From positions 1 to 24,594 of the forward strand of contig DBGEOK010000017.1 of the NCBI GenBank assembly GCA_048370855.1: DNA of 24,594 nt, read 5' to 3'. Each line of letters begins with the position of its first letter. Within the stretch, counting starts at the first letter, position 1. Source of the DNA: Limiplasma sp048370855 (lineage in GTDB: Bacteria; Bacillota; Clostridia; Christensenellales; Aristaeellaceae). This document shows positions 14,119-22,235 of the stretch, piece after piece. Position numbers and translations under genes: made by a program. The notes under the pieces were generated by a model. It did no database searches, was not told the DNA's origin, and worked only from the letters and a program-made list of their open reading frames with translations.

Positions 14119-15372
14119 ATGAAAAAATTTCTGGCTATTCTGACGGCGACGATCCTGCTCCTGACCATGGGCCTTGGGCTTACGGCAAGCGCGGAGGAGC
14201 TTTCCGGAACGGTGACCATGTGGTCCTTCCCCCTGTCCACGGACGACGTGGCGCTGTTCGATCCAATCATCAAGGCATTTAACGAGCAGTACCCCAATGT
14301 AACCATCGACATCCAGCATTTGCCCTGGAACGGCCGCTATGAAAAGATGCTGACGGCCATCGCGGGCGGCGAAGCGCCCAACGTCGTGTACCTGAATGAT
14401 TTCCAGGTTCCGTTGTTTGCCGCCACGGATAACCTGGTGCCGATTTCCGACCTGTATACGCAGGAGGAGCTGGAAGCCATGTACACCGAAGGCTCGCTGA
14501 GCGCCCTGTCTTATAACGGCGAGCTTTATGCGCTCCCAATTTTGCAAAATTCGCTGGGTTACCTCTACAATGTGGACCTTTTTGTAGAAGCGGGTCTCGA
14601 TCCGGAAAATCCGCCCGAAACCTGGGAAGAGCTGAAGGACGCCGCCGCGAAGCTGACCAAGACCGATGAAAACGGCGAAATCGTTCAGGCTGGCATCCGC
14701 TTTGACCTGAACCGTCCCTCGCCCATCGCCAGCATTATGAACTACGTCTGGCAGGCGGGCGGAAACATTCTGGACGAGAACAACAACGTCATCGTGGACA
14801 GCGAGCAGAACGTCAAGGCCCTGAACTTCCTCAAAAGCCTGTTTGACGAAGGATATATTCAAAAGTCCAACATTACCGGCGGCGGCTTTGAGTTTGCTTC
14901 CGGAAAAGTCGGCATCGAGCTGGAGATCGAGCCCAACAAGGTTTCCCAGGTGGTGAAGGCCAACCCGGATTTGAACTTCAAGGTCGGCCCCATCCTGACC
15001 GGCGAAAAGAAGATCGGCTATGTGTCGGTCGGCTCCTACGCGCTGTTCAGCAAGGCGGAAAACCGCGACGCCGCCGTGGCGTGGGTCAAATTCCTGACCA
15101 ACAAGGAAAACACGCAGGCCATCCTGGCCGCGTCCGGTTTCATGTCCCCCCGCAAGGACGTCAGCGCGGCGGATTACATGACCGACGAGCGCTTGATCTT
15201 TATGGACAGCCAATCCGAATGGGCGACCGGAACCGGCCCGATGAACAGCCATTATTCCGAAATCCTGGAAGTGCTTGGCTCCGAGTTTAACTCCATCCTG
15301 CTGGGCATCAAATCCACGGAAGACGGTCTGAAGGAAGCTCAGACCAAGATCGAGGCCATCATGGCCAACTGA
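14119..15372 (+). CDS. Sugar ABC transporter solute-binding protein (family 1, UgpB/MalE-like)
   Basis: This 417-aa extracellular binding protein captures a carbohydrate for the permeases at 17537-19271. It has a signal peptide (MKKFLAILTA..., cleavage likely at ASA/EE near 24-25) and the family opening GTVTMWSFPLSTDD. It also has PNVVYLNDFQVPLFAA and a C-terminal lobe with ALFSKAENRDAAVAWVKFL. Unusually for a Gram-positive binding protein, the signal has no lipobox cysteine. I chose the ATG at 14119 over 14092 because AAAGGGG lies 8 bases upstream and the signal peptide then starts normally. It is the first gene of the operon. The ligand cannot be read from sequence. Confidence 0.9.
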   Translation: MKKFLAILTATILLLTMGLGLTASAEELSGTVTMWSFPLSTDDVALFDPIIKAFNEQYPNVTIDIQHLPWNGRYEKMLTAIAGGEAPNVVYLNDFQVPLFAATDNLVPISDLYTQEELEAMYTEGSLSALSYNGELYALPILQNSLGYLYNVDLFVEAGLDPENPPETWEELKDAAAKLTKTDENGEIVQAGIRFDLNRPSPIASIMNYVWQAGGNILDENNNVIVDSEQNVKALNFLKSLFDEGYIQKSNITGGGFEFASGKVGIELEIEPNKVSQVVKANPDLNFKVGPILTGEKKIGYVSVGSYALFSKAENRDAAVAWVKFLTNKENTQAILAASGFMSPRKDVSAADYMTDERLIFMDSQSEWATGTGPMNSHYSEILEVLGSEFNSILLGIKSTEDGLKEAQTKIEAIMAN

Positions 15373-15419
15373 TAGGGAGAGCTTTGCCGCCGGGAGCGCC
15401 GTCGCGTTCCAGCGGCCCG

Positions 15420-15458
15420 GGAGGCGCGCCGCGTATGGCCCGGCGCGCCTCCTGTTTT
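15420..15458 (+). terminator. Strong stem-loop after the binding-protein gene
   Basis: GGAGGCGCGCCG (15420-15431) pairs perfectly with CGGCGCGCCTCC (15441-15452), followed by TGTTTT. It lies between the binding-protein gene and the rest of the operon. Such a site commonly acts as a leaky terminator or 3' protector that keeps binding-protein mRNA in excess. Confidence 0.65.
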
Positions 15459-15487
15459 CAAAATTTGAACGGCAATGGGGGAAGGGC

Positions 15488-16423
15488 ATGAAAACCATCG
15501 GCGTAGTGGGGCTTGGGCTTGATAATCCATATTTTTACGCGCCTTTGCTTAGGGAATTGGGCTCCCGCGTAGGGTATGTGTGGGACTATACGAAGGCCAA
15601 CGCGGAGACGTATGCCAAGCGCTTCGGCTGTGAAACGGTGGCGCGCGTGGAGGATTTTCCCGACGTGGACGGCGTGCTGATCGACAGCCGCAACTGCGAT
15701 CATATCCCGCTGGCGCGGCCCTTCCTGGCGCGCGGAATCCCCGTTTATTTGGAAAAACCGCTGTCCCATGATACGGACGAGGCGCTCGCTTTTTGTAAGG
15801 AGGCGCTGGAAACGGGCGCAAAAGCGTTTTCATGCAGCCCGCTCCGGCTGGCCCCGACTTACCTCAAAATGCACGAGGATATCCGCGCGACGGGCGAGCC
15901 CGTCGTGCGCTGCCACGTGACGGTCTATCACACCATGAAGTTTTTCCTGGAAAACCCGGTGAAGCGGTGGCACGACGACCCGGCGCAAAGCGGCGGAATG
16001 CTGACGGATATCGGCATCCATGCGGTGGAGCTGCTGAATCTGTTCATGCCCCAAAAACCTGTCCGCGTGACGGGCGTGTCCTCCAAATGCCATTACAGGC
16101 AGGCGCTGTGCGACGATCAGTATGCCCTGACCGTCGAATATGAGGACGGCGCGATTGGCGTCGTGTCGCTCCTATGCGCCACCGAACGCACGGATTACGC
16201 GGTAGAGGCCGCCACGCCCTCGCATACTTTCCTCAACAACAGGGATATGGAGTATACGGGCCTTGCGGAGCTCAACGCGGATAACGCCTACGGCGGCTTC
16301 CGGGGCGTTATCAAGGGCTTTCTGGAAATGACGGAAACGGGGAGGCCGCCTGTGTCCTTTGAGGAAACGCGGCGCAACTTTGAAATGATCGCCCGCATGA
16401 CGGAAGCGCTCAGGCGGGCGTAG
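15488..16423 (+). CDS. Gfo/Idh/MocA family oxidoreductase (first copy)
   Basis: This 311-aa NAD(P)-dependent oxidoreductase acts on a sugar or sugar acid. The Rossmann segment is GVVGLGLDNPYFY (5-17), a variant of the usual glycine motif. The EKP motif that contacts the nicotinamide and catalytic water is at 89-91 (YLEKPLSHD). The substrate-side motif is GGMLTDIGIHAVELL (169-183), with D174 and H178. It is shorter than most family members (about 330-370 aa). GGGGGAAGGG precedes the ATG. It follows the binding protein and is 9 bases from a second, diverged member, so both probably act on the imported compound in turn. The substrate is unknown. Confidence 0.88.
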   Translation: MKTIGVVGLGLDNPYFYAPLLRELGSRVGYVWDYTKANAETYAKRFGCETVARVEDFPDVDGVLIDSRNCDHIPLARPFLARGIPVYLEKPLSHDTDEALAFCKEALETGAKAFSCSPLRLAPTYLKMHEDIRATGEPVVRCHVTVYHTMKFFLENPVKRWHDDPAQSGGMLTDIGIHAVELLNLFMPQKPVRVTGVSSKCHYRQALCDDQYALTVEYEDGAIGVVSLLCATERTDYAVEAATPSHTFLNNRDMEYTGLAELNADNAYGGFRGVIKGFLEMTETGRPPVSFEETRRNFEMIARMTEALRRA

Positions 16424-16432
16424 GAGGTTGGG

Positions 16433-17524
16433 ATGATGGAAAACTATCGCGCGGCGGTGGTCGGCCTCGGCCGTATTGCCTGGACGCTGGAGGACGACCC
16501 CAAGAGGGATCACCCATGCACGCACGCGGGGGCGCTCGCGGCGCTGGAGGGCGTGGAGCTGGTAGCGGGCGCGGCGCGCGGCGAAAAGAGCGCGCGCGCC
16601 TTTCAGGAGCGCTTTCATACGCGCAAGGCGTATACCAATTATTCAGAGATGGTCCGGGAGGAAAAAATCGACATCGCGGGCGTGGCCACGAACCCCGAAA
16701 CCCATGCGCAGATTGTGGAGGACCTGGCTAACGCGGGAGTCAAGGGAATCCTTTGCGAAAAGCCCATCGCGCTCTCCCTGGAGGATGCGGACCGGATGCT
16801 CAGGGCCTGCCGGGAAAACGGGACCGTGCTGATGACCATGCACAACCGCCGGTTTAACGCGCTGTATCGGTCGGCCAGGGAGCTGATCCGCAATGGGGAA
16901 ATCGGCCAGATTAACGCGGTGATCGGGGTTTGCGAGGGATGCAAGCCAAGCAAGGACTGGCAGTCGGAGCTGGAGGGACCGCTTTTGCACGACGCCACCC
17001 ACCTGTTTGACATCATGCGCTACCTGTTTGGCGATGTGGAATGGGTGCTGAGCGACGTGGAGCGCGCGCGCCCCACGGACCGCGTGGAGGACAGCGCCTA
17101 TTCCCTGATGCGCTTCCAAAACGGTGTGTACGGTACCACGCTGGTCAACGAGCGCACGGACTATATGCGCTTTGAGCTGGAGATCCAGGGCTCCGCGGGC
17201 AAGCTGCTGCTTCAGACCAACGAGGCGTACCTTTGGAAGCAGGCGGACAGCCGGTATGCCAGCCATTTCCGGGAGCTGACGCCCGTTCCATATCCGCGCG
17301 CGGAGGAAAAGCTGAACCCATACCTGGAGGCGTACCGGGAGCTTACGGCGTGCGTGCGCGCCGGCAGGGAAAGCGAAACCTCCTCCGGCCTGGACGGCCG
17401 CGCGGCGCTGGAAATGATTATGGCGATCTACGAATCTAGACGGCAGGGATGCCGCCGCGTCTATATGCCGCTGCCCGGCGAGCCCTCCTCGCTGGTCCGC
17501 GCAATCGAGGAAAACGCGTTTTAG
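16433..17524 (+). CDS. Gfo/Idh/MocA family oxidoreductase (second copy)
   Basis: This 363-aa family member is full length. It has AAVVGLGRIAW near the N-terminus, then HAGALAALEGVELVAGAA. The EKP motif is at 109-111 (LCEKPIALS), and the substrate-side segment is GPLLHDATHLFDIMRYL. It shares little with the neighbouring copy beyond family motifs, so the pair is not a recent duplication and probably catalyses two different steps. An oxidation-then-reduction pair, or an epimerisation through a keto intermediate, are possibilities. Two adjacent ATGs (16433, 16436) compete; AGGAGG (16422-16427) fits the second slightly better. The permease gene starts 12 bases after its stop. Confidence 0.9.
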   Translation: MMENYRAAVVGLGRIAWTLEDDPKRDHPCTHAGALAALEGVELVAGAARGEKSARAFQERFHTRKAYTNYSEMVREEKIDIAGVATNPETHAQIVEDLANAGVKGILCEKPIALSLEDADRMLRACRENGTVLMTMHNRRFNALYRSARELIRNGEIGQINAVIGVCEGCKPSKDWQSELEGPLLHDATHLFDIMRYLFGDVEWVLSDVERARPTDRVEDSAYSLMRFQNGVYGTTLVNERTDYMRFELEIQGSAGKLLLQTNEAYLWKQADSRYASHFRELTPVPYPRAEEKLNPYLEAYRELTACVRAGRESETSSGLDGRAALEMIMAIYESRRQGCRRVYMPLPGEPSSLVRAIEENAF

Positions 17525-17536
17525 GGAGGCGATACC

Positions 17537-18415
17537 ATGACGAGACATTCCTTGGCCAGGGGCGCTCGGAAGGAAAGCGGCTTCTGGTTTGTGCTGCCGG
17601 CCGTAATCATCCTCGGCGGCTTTGGGCTGGCGGTGACGGGGGCCAATATCTGGTACAGCCTCCAGAATTGGTCCGCGCTGTCCTCCCCGTCGTTTGCGGG
17701 GCTCAAAAACTATCAGCGGTTTTTTACCGACTCAATCGCCGTTCGTTCGCTGCTCAACACCTTTTTATACGCGCTGATGTACGTGCTGCCGACCATCGTT
17801 CTCTCCCTTCTGCTGGCGCTGCTGCTCAACCATAAGGGCCGGGTGATGTCGTTTTTCAGGGCGCTGTATTATGTGCCGGTGATTACCTCCTACGTGGTGG
17901 TCATCGTGGTGTGGCAGTGGTTTTTCGATTACGATATCGGCCTGTTCAACGGCATCCTTTCTTCGCTGGGCATTTCAAAGGTACCCTGGCTGCTGGATAC
18001 GGGCTGGGCGATGCCGTCGCTCGTGCTGCTCTCCATCTGGAAAAACGTCGGCTATACGGTGCTGATGTTCATGGCGGGCTTGCAGACGGTGGATACCAAC
18101 CTGTACGAAGCCGCCGCGATTGACGGCAGCGGAAGGTTTAAAATGTTTTGGCACATTACCCTGCCGCAGATCAAGCCGACGACGGTGCTTTGCGTGGTGA
18201 TGGTTACGACGTGGTCGTTCCAGATGTTTGTACAGCCATACCTGCTGACCAAGGGCGGCCCGGATTATTCCACCATGACCATCACCTATTATTTATATCA
18301 GCAGGCGTTCTCGTCCTATAACATCGGTTATGGCAGCGCCATCGCGGTCATCGGAGTCGCCATTTTCCTGGTGATCGTAGGGCTGGAAAAGCGCGTGCTG
18401 CGGGAGAGGGGGTAA
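17537..18415 (+). CDS. Sugar ABC transporter permease (UgpA/MalF type)
   Basis: This 292-aa membrane protein has six predicted helices. The binding-protein-dependent permease signature (EAA loop) is EAAAIDGSGRFKMFWHITLP (about 191-210), the site that docks the ATPase. The N-terminal helix (FWFVLPAVIILGGFGLAV) and GLKNYQRFF are typical of the carbohydrate CUT1 class. It forms the translocation channel with the next gene. GGGAGG lies 7 bases before the ATG. No ATPase gene is found in the operon, so a shared MsmX/UgpC-like ATPase encoded elsewhere is probably used, as is common in Firmicutes. Confidence 0.95.
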   Translation: MTRHSLARGARKESGFWFVLPAVIILGGFGLAVTGANIWYSLQNWSALSSPSFAGLKNYQRFFTDSIAVRSLLNTFLYALMYVLPTIVLSLLLALLLNHKGRVMSFFRALYYVPVITSYVVVIVVWQWFFDYDIGLFNGILSSLGISKVPWLLDTGWAMPSLVLLSIWKNVGYTVLMFMAGLQTVDTNLYEAAAIDGSGRFKMFWHITLPQIKPTTVLCVVMVTTWSFQMFVQPYLLTKGGPDYSTMTITYYLYQQAFSSYNIGYGSAIAVIGVAIFLVIVGLEKRVLRERG

Positions 18416-18419
18416 GAGC

Positions 18420-19271
18420 ATGGAGCTGGGAAATACAAGGTCCAGGCGCTGGCGGACGGCGCTGCGCATCCTGTTCCTGTCCGTGGTAGGCGTAACGGTC
18501 GTTTTTCCGTTCTACATTCTGGTGATTGAGTCGCTTCATCCAAACCTGGTGACGATGCCTTATCCCGTGGAGCTTTGGCCCGAGGCGGCGAGCCTGGAAA
18601 ACTACGCTTTCCTGTTTTCCACCAACCCCATTGGACGGTGGGTATGGAACAGCCTGGTCATTTCTGTTGGAACGAGCCTGTTTCAGGTGCTGCTGTGCTC
18701 CATGGCCGCCTATGGCTTTGGCCGCACGGAGTTCAGGGGCCGCAAGGCGCTGCTTTCGCTTGTGATGCTCCTGCTCGTCATCCCGATTCAGACGCGCATC
18801 CTGCCGCTGTTTATTATCTTTTCCAACCTGAAGATGCTCAACACCTATTGGGCCTGGCTGCCATTTTTCTGCGACGCTTTCGGAATTTATCTGCTGATGC
18901 AGTATATGCAGGCCATCCCCATGGATTTTGATGAAGCGGCCCGGATCGACGGCGCGAGCATGCTCAGGACGTACGCCAGCATCATCCTACCGCAGACCAA
19001 GCCCGCGCTCGTGGTGCTGATGACGTTTAACTTTGTCAACCAGTGGAACGACTTCCTATACCCGCTGATCGTTACGCGCAACGATAAGATGTACACGCTT
19101 CAGCTTGGCCTGGCCAACATCTATTCGTCCGCCACGCGCGGCGAGGGAGGAGGCATGGGGGTTGCCCTCGCGGGGGCGGTGATCTCGTTTATTCCTACGC
19201 TGCTGATTTATGTGTTCTTCCAGAACAAAATCATCGACGGGATGAACATATCGGCAGGGGTTAAAGGGTAA
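18420..19271 (+). CDS. Sugar ABC transporter permease (UgpE/MalG type)
   Basis: This 283-aa partner permease has an N-terminal helix preceded by arginines (RSRRWRTALRI), the phrase FPFYILVIESLHPN, and the EAA loop EAARIDGASMLRTYASIILP (about 172-191). It also has FNFVNQWNDFLYPL and a C-terminal FFQNKIIDGMNISAGVKG, which is typical of the MalG class. It starts 4 bases after the first permease stop, with GGGAGAGGGGG as ribosome-binding sequence. The two permeases and the binding protein at 14119 form one CUT1 importer. Confidence 0.95.
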   Translation: MELGNTRSRRWRTALRILFLSVVGVTVVFPFYILVIESLHPNLVTMPYPVELWPEAASLENYAFLFSTNPIGRWVWNSLVISVGTSLFQVLLCSMAAYGFGRTEFRGRKALLSLVMLLLVIPIQTRILPLFIIFSNLKMLNTYWAWLPFFCDAFGIYLLMQYMQAIPMDFDEAARIDGASMLRTYASIILPQTKPALVVLMTFNFVNQWNDFLYPLIVTRNDKMYTLQLGLANIYSSATRGEGGGMGVALAGAVISFIPTLLIYVFFQNKIIDGMNISAGVKG

Positions 19272-19325
19272 AAGGGAGAATTTCTTTTCGCAAACACCGC
19301 AAACAAAGGCAAGGAGCTAAGAAAA

Positions 19326-20027
19326 ATGCCGCGAAAGAAGAACAACACGACGCTGGTAAGGGAGTACATCCGAGGGCTGATCGTCAAGCAGGGCTTGAAG
19401 CCGGGCGACATGCTGCCCTGCGAGGGAGAGATCGCCGCCGCGCTGGAAATCAGCAAAAGCTGCGTGCGCGAGGCTACGCACGCGCTGGAAAGCATCGGCC
19501 TGATCGAGATTCGGCATGGCATCGGGCTTGTGCTGCGGAACTTTAACCTGGATGCGGTCGGTGACATCTTTGATTACGGCTTTGTGCTCGACCCCAGCAT
19601 TGTGATCGACCTGTACGACCTGCGCCGGCAGCTCGAGACCTCCCTGATGCCGCGCATTGTGGAAAGAATCGAGGAGCGGCAGCTCGGCCTTTGCGAGGAA
19701 ATCCTGGACGAGTGGACGCGGCTGGCCGACGCGGAGGAGCCCACCTATGAGGTGGACGGCCTGTTTCATGAAACGCTGTATTCCGTGGTGGACAACCGGA
19801 TGCTGACGTCGCTGTGCCATATCTTCTGGAACGCGTTCCGGGACCTGGAGGTGAACGAGGTGCTCCGCCGGGAAACGCCAAGGAACCAGGAGGTAGCCCA
19901 TCAAACCATCGCAAACCATCGGCGCATCCTGGACGCGGTACGCGCCCGGGACGACGCCCTCGCGGCGAGGCTGATGTTTGAGCACTTTGGAAAAATCGAG
20001 CGGAAAGCGCTTGAAACGATCAAATGA
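19326..20027 (+). CDS. GntR-family regulator, FadR/FCD subfamily
   Basis: This 233-aa regulator has an N-terminal winged helix (about 8-72; LKPGDMLPCEGEIAAALEISKS, VREATHALESIGLIEIRHGIG) and an all-helical FCD effector domain. The FCD metal ligands are visible as D144, H148 (FHETLY), H198 (NHRRIL) and H220 (EHFG). FCD proteins sense sugar acids and other carboxylates and usually repress their own operon. Its place inside the operon suggests it senses the imported compound or an intermediate. AGGAG lies about 10 bases before the ATG. The nested inverted repeats at 14031-14057 are a candidate binding site. Confidence 0.93.
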   Translation: MPRKKNNTTLVREYIRGLIVKQGLKPGDMLPCEGEIAAALEISKSCVREATHALESIGLIEIRHGIGLVLRNFNLDAVGDIFDYGFVLDPSIVIDLYDLRRQLETSLMPRIVERIEERQLGLCEEILDEWTRLADAEEPTYEVDGLFHETLYSVVDNRMLTSLCHIFWNAFRDLEVNEVLRRETPRNQEVAHQTIANHRRILDAVRARDDALAARLMFEHFGKIERKALETIK

Positions 20028-20046
20028 CGAACCGGAGGAAAACGAT

Positions 20047-20973
20047 TTGAAGGATATACAAAGCATTCGGGGGGTCATCCCCGCCATGCTGACCTGCTTT
20101 GACGAAAACGGCGGCTTTGACGAAAAACGGCAGCGGGAGCTGACGGAGTATTTGATCGGCAAAGGCGCGGACGGGCTGTACGTCACGGGCAGCACGGGCG
20201 AAGCCTTTCTGATGGACGCAGGGGAGCGCCGCGCGGTGGTGGAGGCCGTCATCGACCAGAACCGCGGCCGCGTGCCGGTCATCGTGCACGTGGGAGACAT
20301 CGGCACCCGAAAGTCCGCCGCGCTGGCGGAGCATGCGTGGAAGGCCGGCGCGGACGCGCTCTCTTCCGTTCCGCCTTTTTATTTCAAGTTTTCACAAAAC
20401 GAAATCTTCTCCTATTACAAGGCGTTGAGCGACGCCACCCCGCTGCCGATGATTGTGTACAACATCGCGCTCGCCGGCGCGGTGAGCGGCGATATGGTCA
20501 AACGGCTGGCCGCGCTTCCCAACGTAAAGGGCATGAAGTATACGCTGCCTACCCATCAGGAAATTTTTCGGCTGAAGGAAGAGCTGGGCCGGGAGTTCAT
20601 GATCTATTCCGGCTGTGATGAGATGGCGCTGTCCGGCCTTTCCTTCGGCGCGGACGGAATCATCGGTTCGTTTTACAACGTCATTCCGGAGGTTTACCTG
20701 GAGCTTGCGCGCGCCATGGCGCGAAGAGACCTGCAAAGGGCGGAGGAGTGTCAGCGCGTGGCGGACGCGGTTATCCTGTTTGTTCTGCAATTCCCGTATT
20801 TTTCGGCTATCAAGCGCATGCTTCAATGGATGGGGCACGACGCGGGCTATGTGCGGGAGCCGCTGGCCCGCCTGACCGCGGAGGAGGAGGCTCGCCTGCT
20901 GAAAGGCCTTTGCGCTATCCGGGATCGTTTCGGCGCGCATGGGCTGGAGGCGCTGGAAAAGCTGCCCGCCTAA
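20047..20973 (+). CDS. Dihydrodipicolinate synthase / N-acetylneuraminate lyase family aldolase
   Basis: This 308-aa class I aldolase has the family GSTGE loop (48-52), the active-site tyrosine Y138 in IVYN, and the Schiff-base lysine K164 in GMKYT. The later segment YSGCDEMALSGLSFGADGIIGSFYNVIPE is closer to sialic-acid lyases (NanA) than to DapA, as far as I can recall those families. It would cleave a 2-keto-3-deoxy sugar acid or a sialic-acid-like compound to pyruvate and an aldose or aldehyde. The start is a TTG at 20047 with GGAGGA (20034-20039) 7 bases upstream; an earlier in-frame start overlaps the regulator gene and adds a non-family tail. It is the last gene of the operon. No nanE or nanK lies in the window. 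Confidence 0.88.
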   Translation: MKDIQSIRGVIPAMLTCFDENGGFDEKRQRELTEYLIGKGADGLYVTGSTGEAFLMDAGERRAVVEAVIDQNRGRVPVIVHVGDIGTRKSAALAEHAWKAGADALSSVPPFYFKFSQNEIFSYYKALSDATPLPMIVYNIALAGAVSGDMVKRLAALPNVKGMKYTLPTHQEIFRLKEELGREFMIYSGCDEMALSGLSFGADGIIGSFYNVIPEVYLELARAMARRDLQRAEECQRVADAVILFVLQFPYFSAIKRMLQWMGHDAGYVREPLARLTAEEEARLLKGLCAIRDRFGAHGLEALEKLPA

Positions 20974-21100
20974 CGGGGCGCGGCCCGCCGCCCGCCGCCG
21001 CGCGGGGCTTTCGGTTTGCGGCGCATGCCGCCGTAGCGGCGCCAATATGCGGAGCGCGTCGGCCCAACGGGTTTCCGGATTCCCATCGTCATGCAATGGT

Positions 21101-21136
21101 AAAAGCGACAAAGCATTTTGGCTTTGCCGCTTTTTC
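21101..21136. terminator. Bidirectional terminator between convergent genes
   Basis: AAAAGCGACAAAGC (21101-21114) and GCTTTGCCGCTTTT (21121-21134) form a 14-bp stem with one mismatch. A T run follows on the + strand and the matching A run serves the - strand. It ends both the catabolic operon and the DUF3021 gene. Confidence 0.88.
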
Positions 21137-21150
21137 ACATTAAGAGCGCC

Positions 21151-21618
21151 CTATTCCGCGGGGCGGTCTTGCTCCAATTCCCGCAGCCGCCGGTTGACTT
21201 TCCGGGCCTCCTGGCGGTTAAAAAGATAAAAGCAACACCAGATAACGGCGAAGATGACAATGCCCAGCAGGATGGACAGCGCGATATTCAGCCCGCTATC
21301 GACGGGCATCCAGCCCAAATGGTAGGCGGCGGCGAAATAGCCTGTCAGGCCAATGGCGGAATGGATGGCGATACGCTTCCATAGCGACAGTTTTTCAAAG
21401 GTGTAAACGATAGCGGACGTGCCGGAGCATACGCCGACAAAAGCCGCTCCCAGCGCCTGCCGGAGGAAATCCTCCATGATGGGCTTTAAAAAGGCGGTTC
21501 CCGCCGTCAGGACGCCGATCACATTGATGAGGACGAAGAAGGCCCAACCCCAGGAGATGCCGGACAAAAAATATTTCAAGACTTGGAAAAAGAGAGCCTT
21601 CGACCTTTTTTTTGACAC
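21151..21618 (-). CDS. DUF3021-family membrane protein
   Basis: This 155-aa protein has four predicted membrane helices (about 17-38, 55-73, 82-100, 108-130) and a basic C-terminal tail (RQEARKVNRRLRELEQ). It matches the DUF3021 pattern of small proteins encoded directly after a LytTR regulator. In characterised LytTR regulatory systems of streptococci, a membrane partner inhibits the LytTR protein. That role is plausible here but not shown. The start is a GTG at 21618, two bases after the LytTR stop, so translation is probably coupled. Confidence 0.8.
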   Translation of the reverse strand: MSKKRSKALFFQVLKYFLSGISWGWAFFVLINVIGVLTAGTAFLKPIMEDFLRQALGAAFVGVCSGTSAIVYTFEKLSLWKRIAIHSAIGLTGYFAAAYHLGWMPVDSGLNIALSILLGIVIFAVIWCCFYLFNRQEARKVNRRLRELEQDRPAE

Positions 21619-21620
21619 GG

Positions 21621-22064
21621 TTAAACCCCCAATCGGTTTTTAAATTGCTGCTTAAAGCTTCGGGTGATGACTTCTACAACGCCGTTTTTCATAACCACTT
21701 CCATGGTTCCGTTAAAGGACGCCTCCACATGATGAATGCGCCGGAGGTTGATAATCGCGGACTTTGAAATACGGATAAAATCGACGCCAAGCCGGGTCTG
21801 CAGCTCGTAAAGGGGCTTGTTGAGAAGATAGCGTTCCCTTTGGCGGTCGTACAGCGCCAGCTCGCGCCCCTCCGTCCGGATCGCCTCGATGTTTTCAGGG
21901 TCGATCAGATACGTCTTGCCGCCCGACTGGGCGGGAAGCGTATTTCCGGCGCCCTCGTTTTCCAGCATCCGAACGGCTTCCCGCAAGGCGGGGGTGAGCC
22001 TGGATATATGCAAAACCGCATAAGGCTCCTTGCAGCTTGCGTCGATTTGCAACTCCACACGCAT
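21621..22064 (-). CDS. LytTR-domain DNA-binding regulator
   Basis: This 147-aa protein has a short N-terminal part (about 1-45) without a phosphorylatable receiver domain, then a LytTR domain (about 48-145). Family features include YLIDPENIEAIRTEGRELALY, the segment FIRISKSAIINLRRIHHVE, and the strand-rich end TMEVVMKNGVVEVITRSF. LytTR proteins bind direct repeats upstream of targets. AAGGAGG lies just upstream of the ATG. The ABC exporter genes start 171 bases away in the opposite direction and are the likely target. With DUF3021 it forms a two-gene regulatory unit. Confidence 0.9.
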   Translation of the reverse strand: MRVELQIDASCKEPYAVLHISRLTPALREAVRMLENEGAGNTLPAQSGGKTYLIDPENIEAIRTEGRELALYDRQRERYLLNKPLYELQTRLGVDFIRISKSAIINLRRIHHVEASFNGTMEVVMKNGVVEVITRSFKQQFKNRLGV

Positions 22065-22176
22065 AGGCAGCCTCCTTCCATACGGCTATCATACCATACA
22101 AACCGCGTTTTGAAGCGCAGGACGCGGCTCTATTTTGCAACATACCCTTGTAAAACGGCAAGTCGGTCAAGGTCCC

Positions 22177-22205
22177 TTGCGGGAGCCGCCAAGCTTAGGT
22201 ATACT
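22177..22205 (+). promoter_or_regulatory. Promoter of the ABC-2 exporter genes
   Basis: TTGCGG (22177-22182) and TATACT (22200-22205) are 17 bases apart. A short inverted repeat, CAAGG-TC-CCTTG (22168-22179), overlaps the -35 and may be a regulatory site. Confidence 0.65.
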
Positions 22206-22235
22206 GCAAAACAAGCCGGGTAAGGAGGGTTTCCA

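Noticed and set aside
14035..15498. A 487-codon - strand open frame opposite the solute-binding protein
   Set aside because: The + strand gene has a signal peptide, ribosome-binding site and family motifs; the antisense frame has none.
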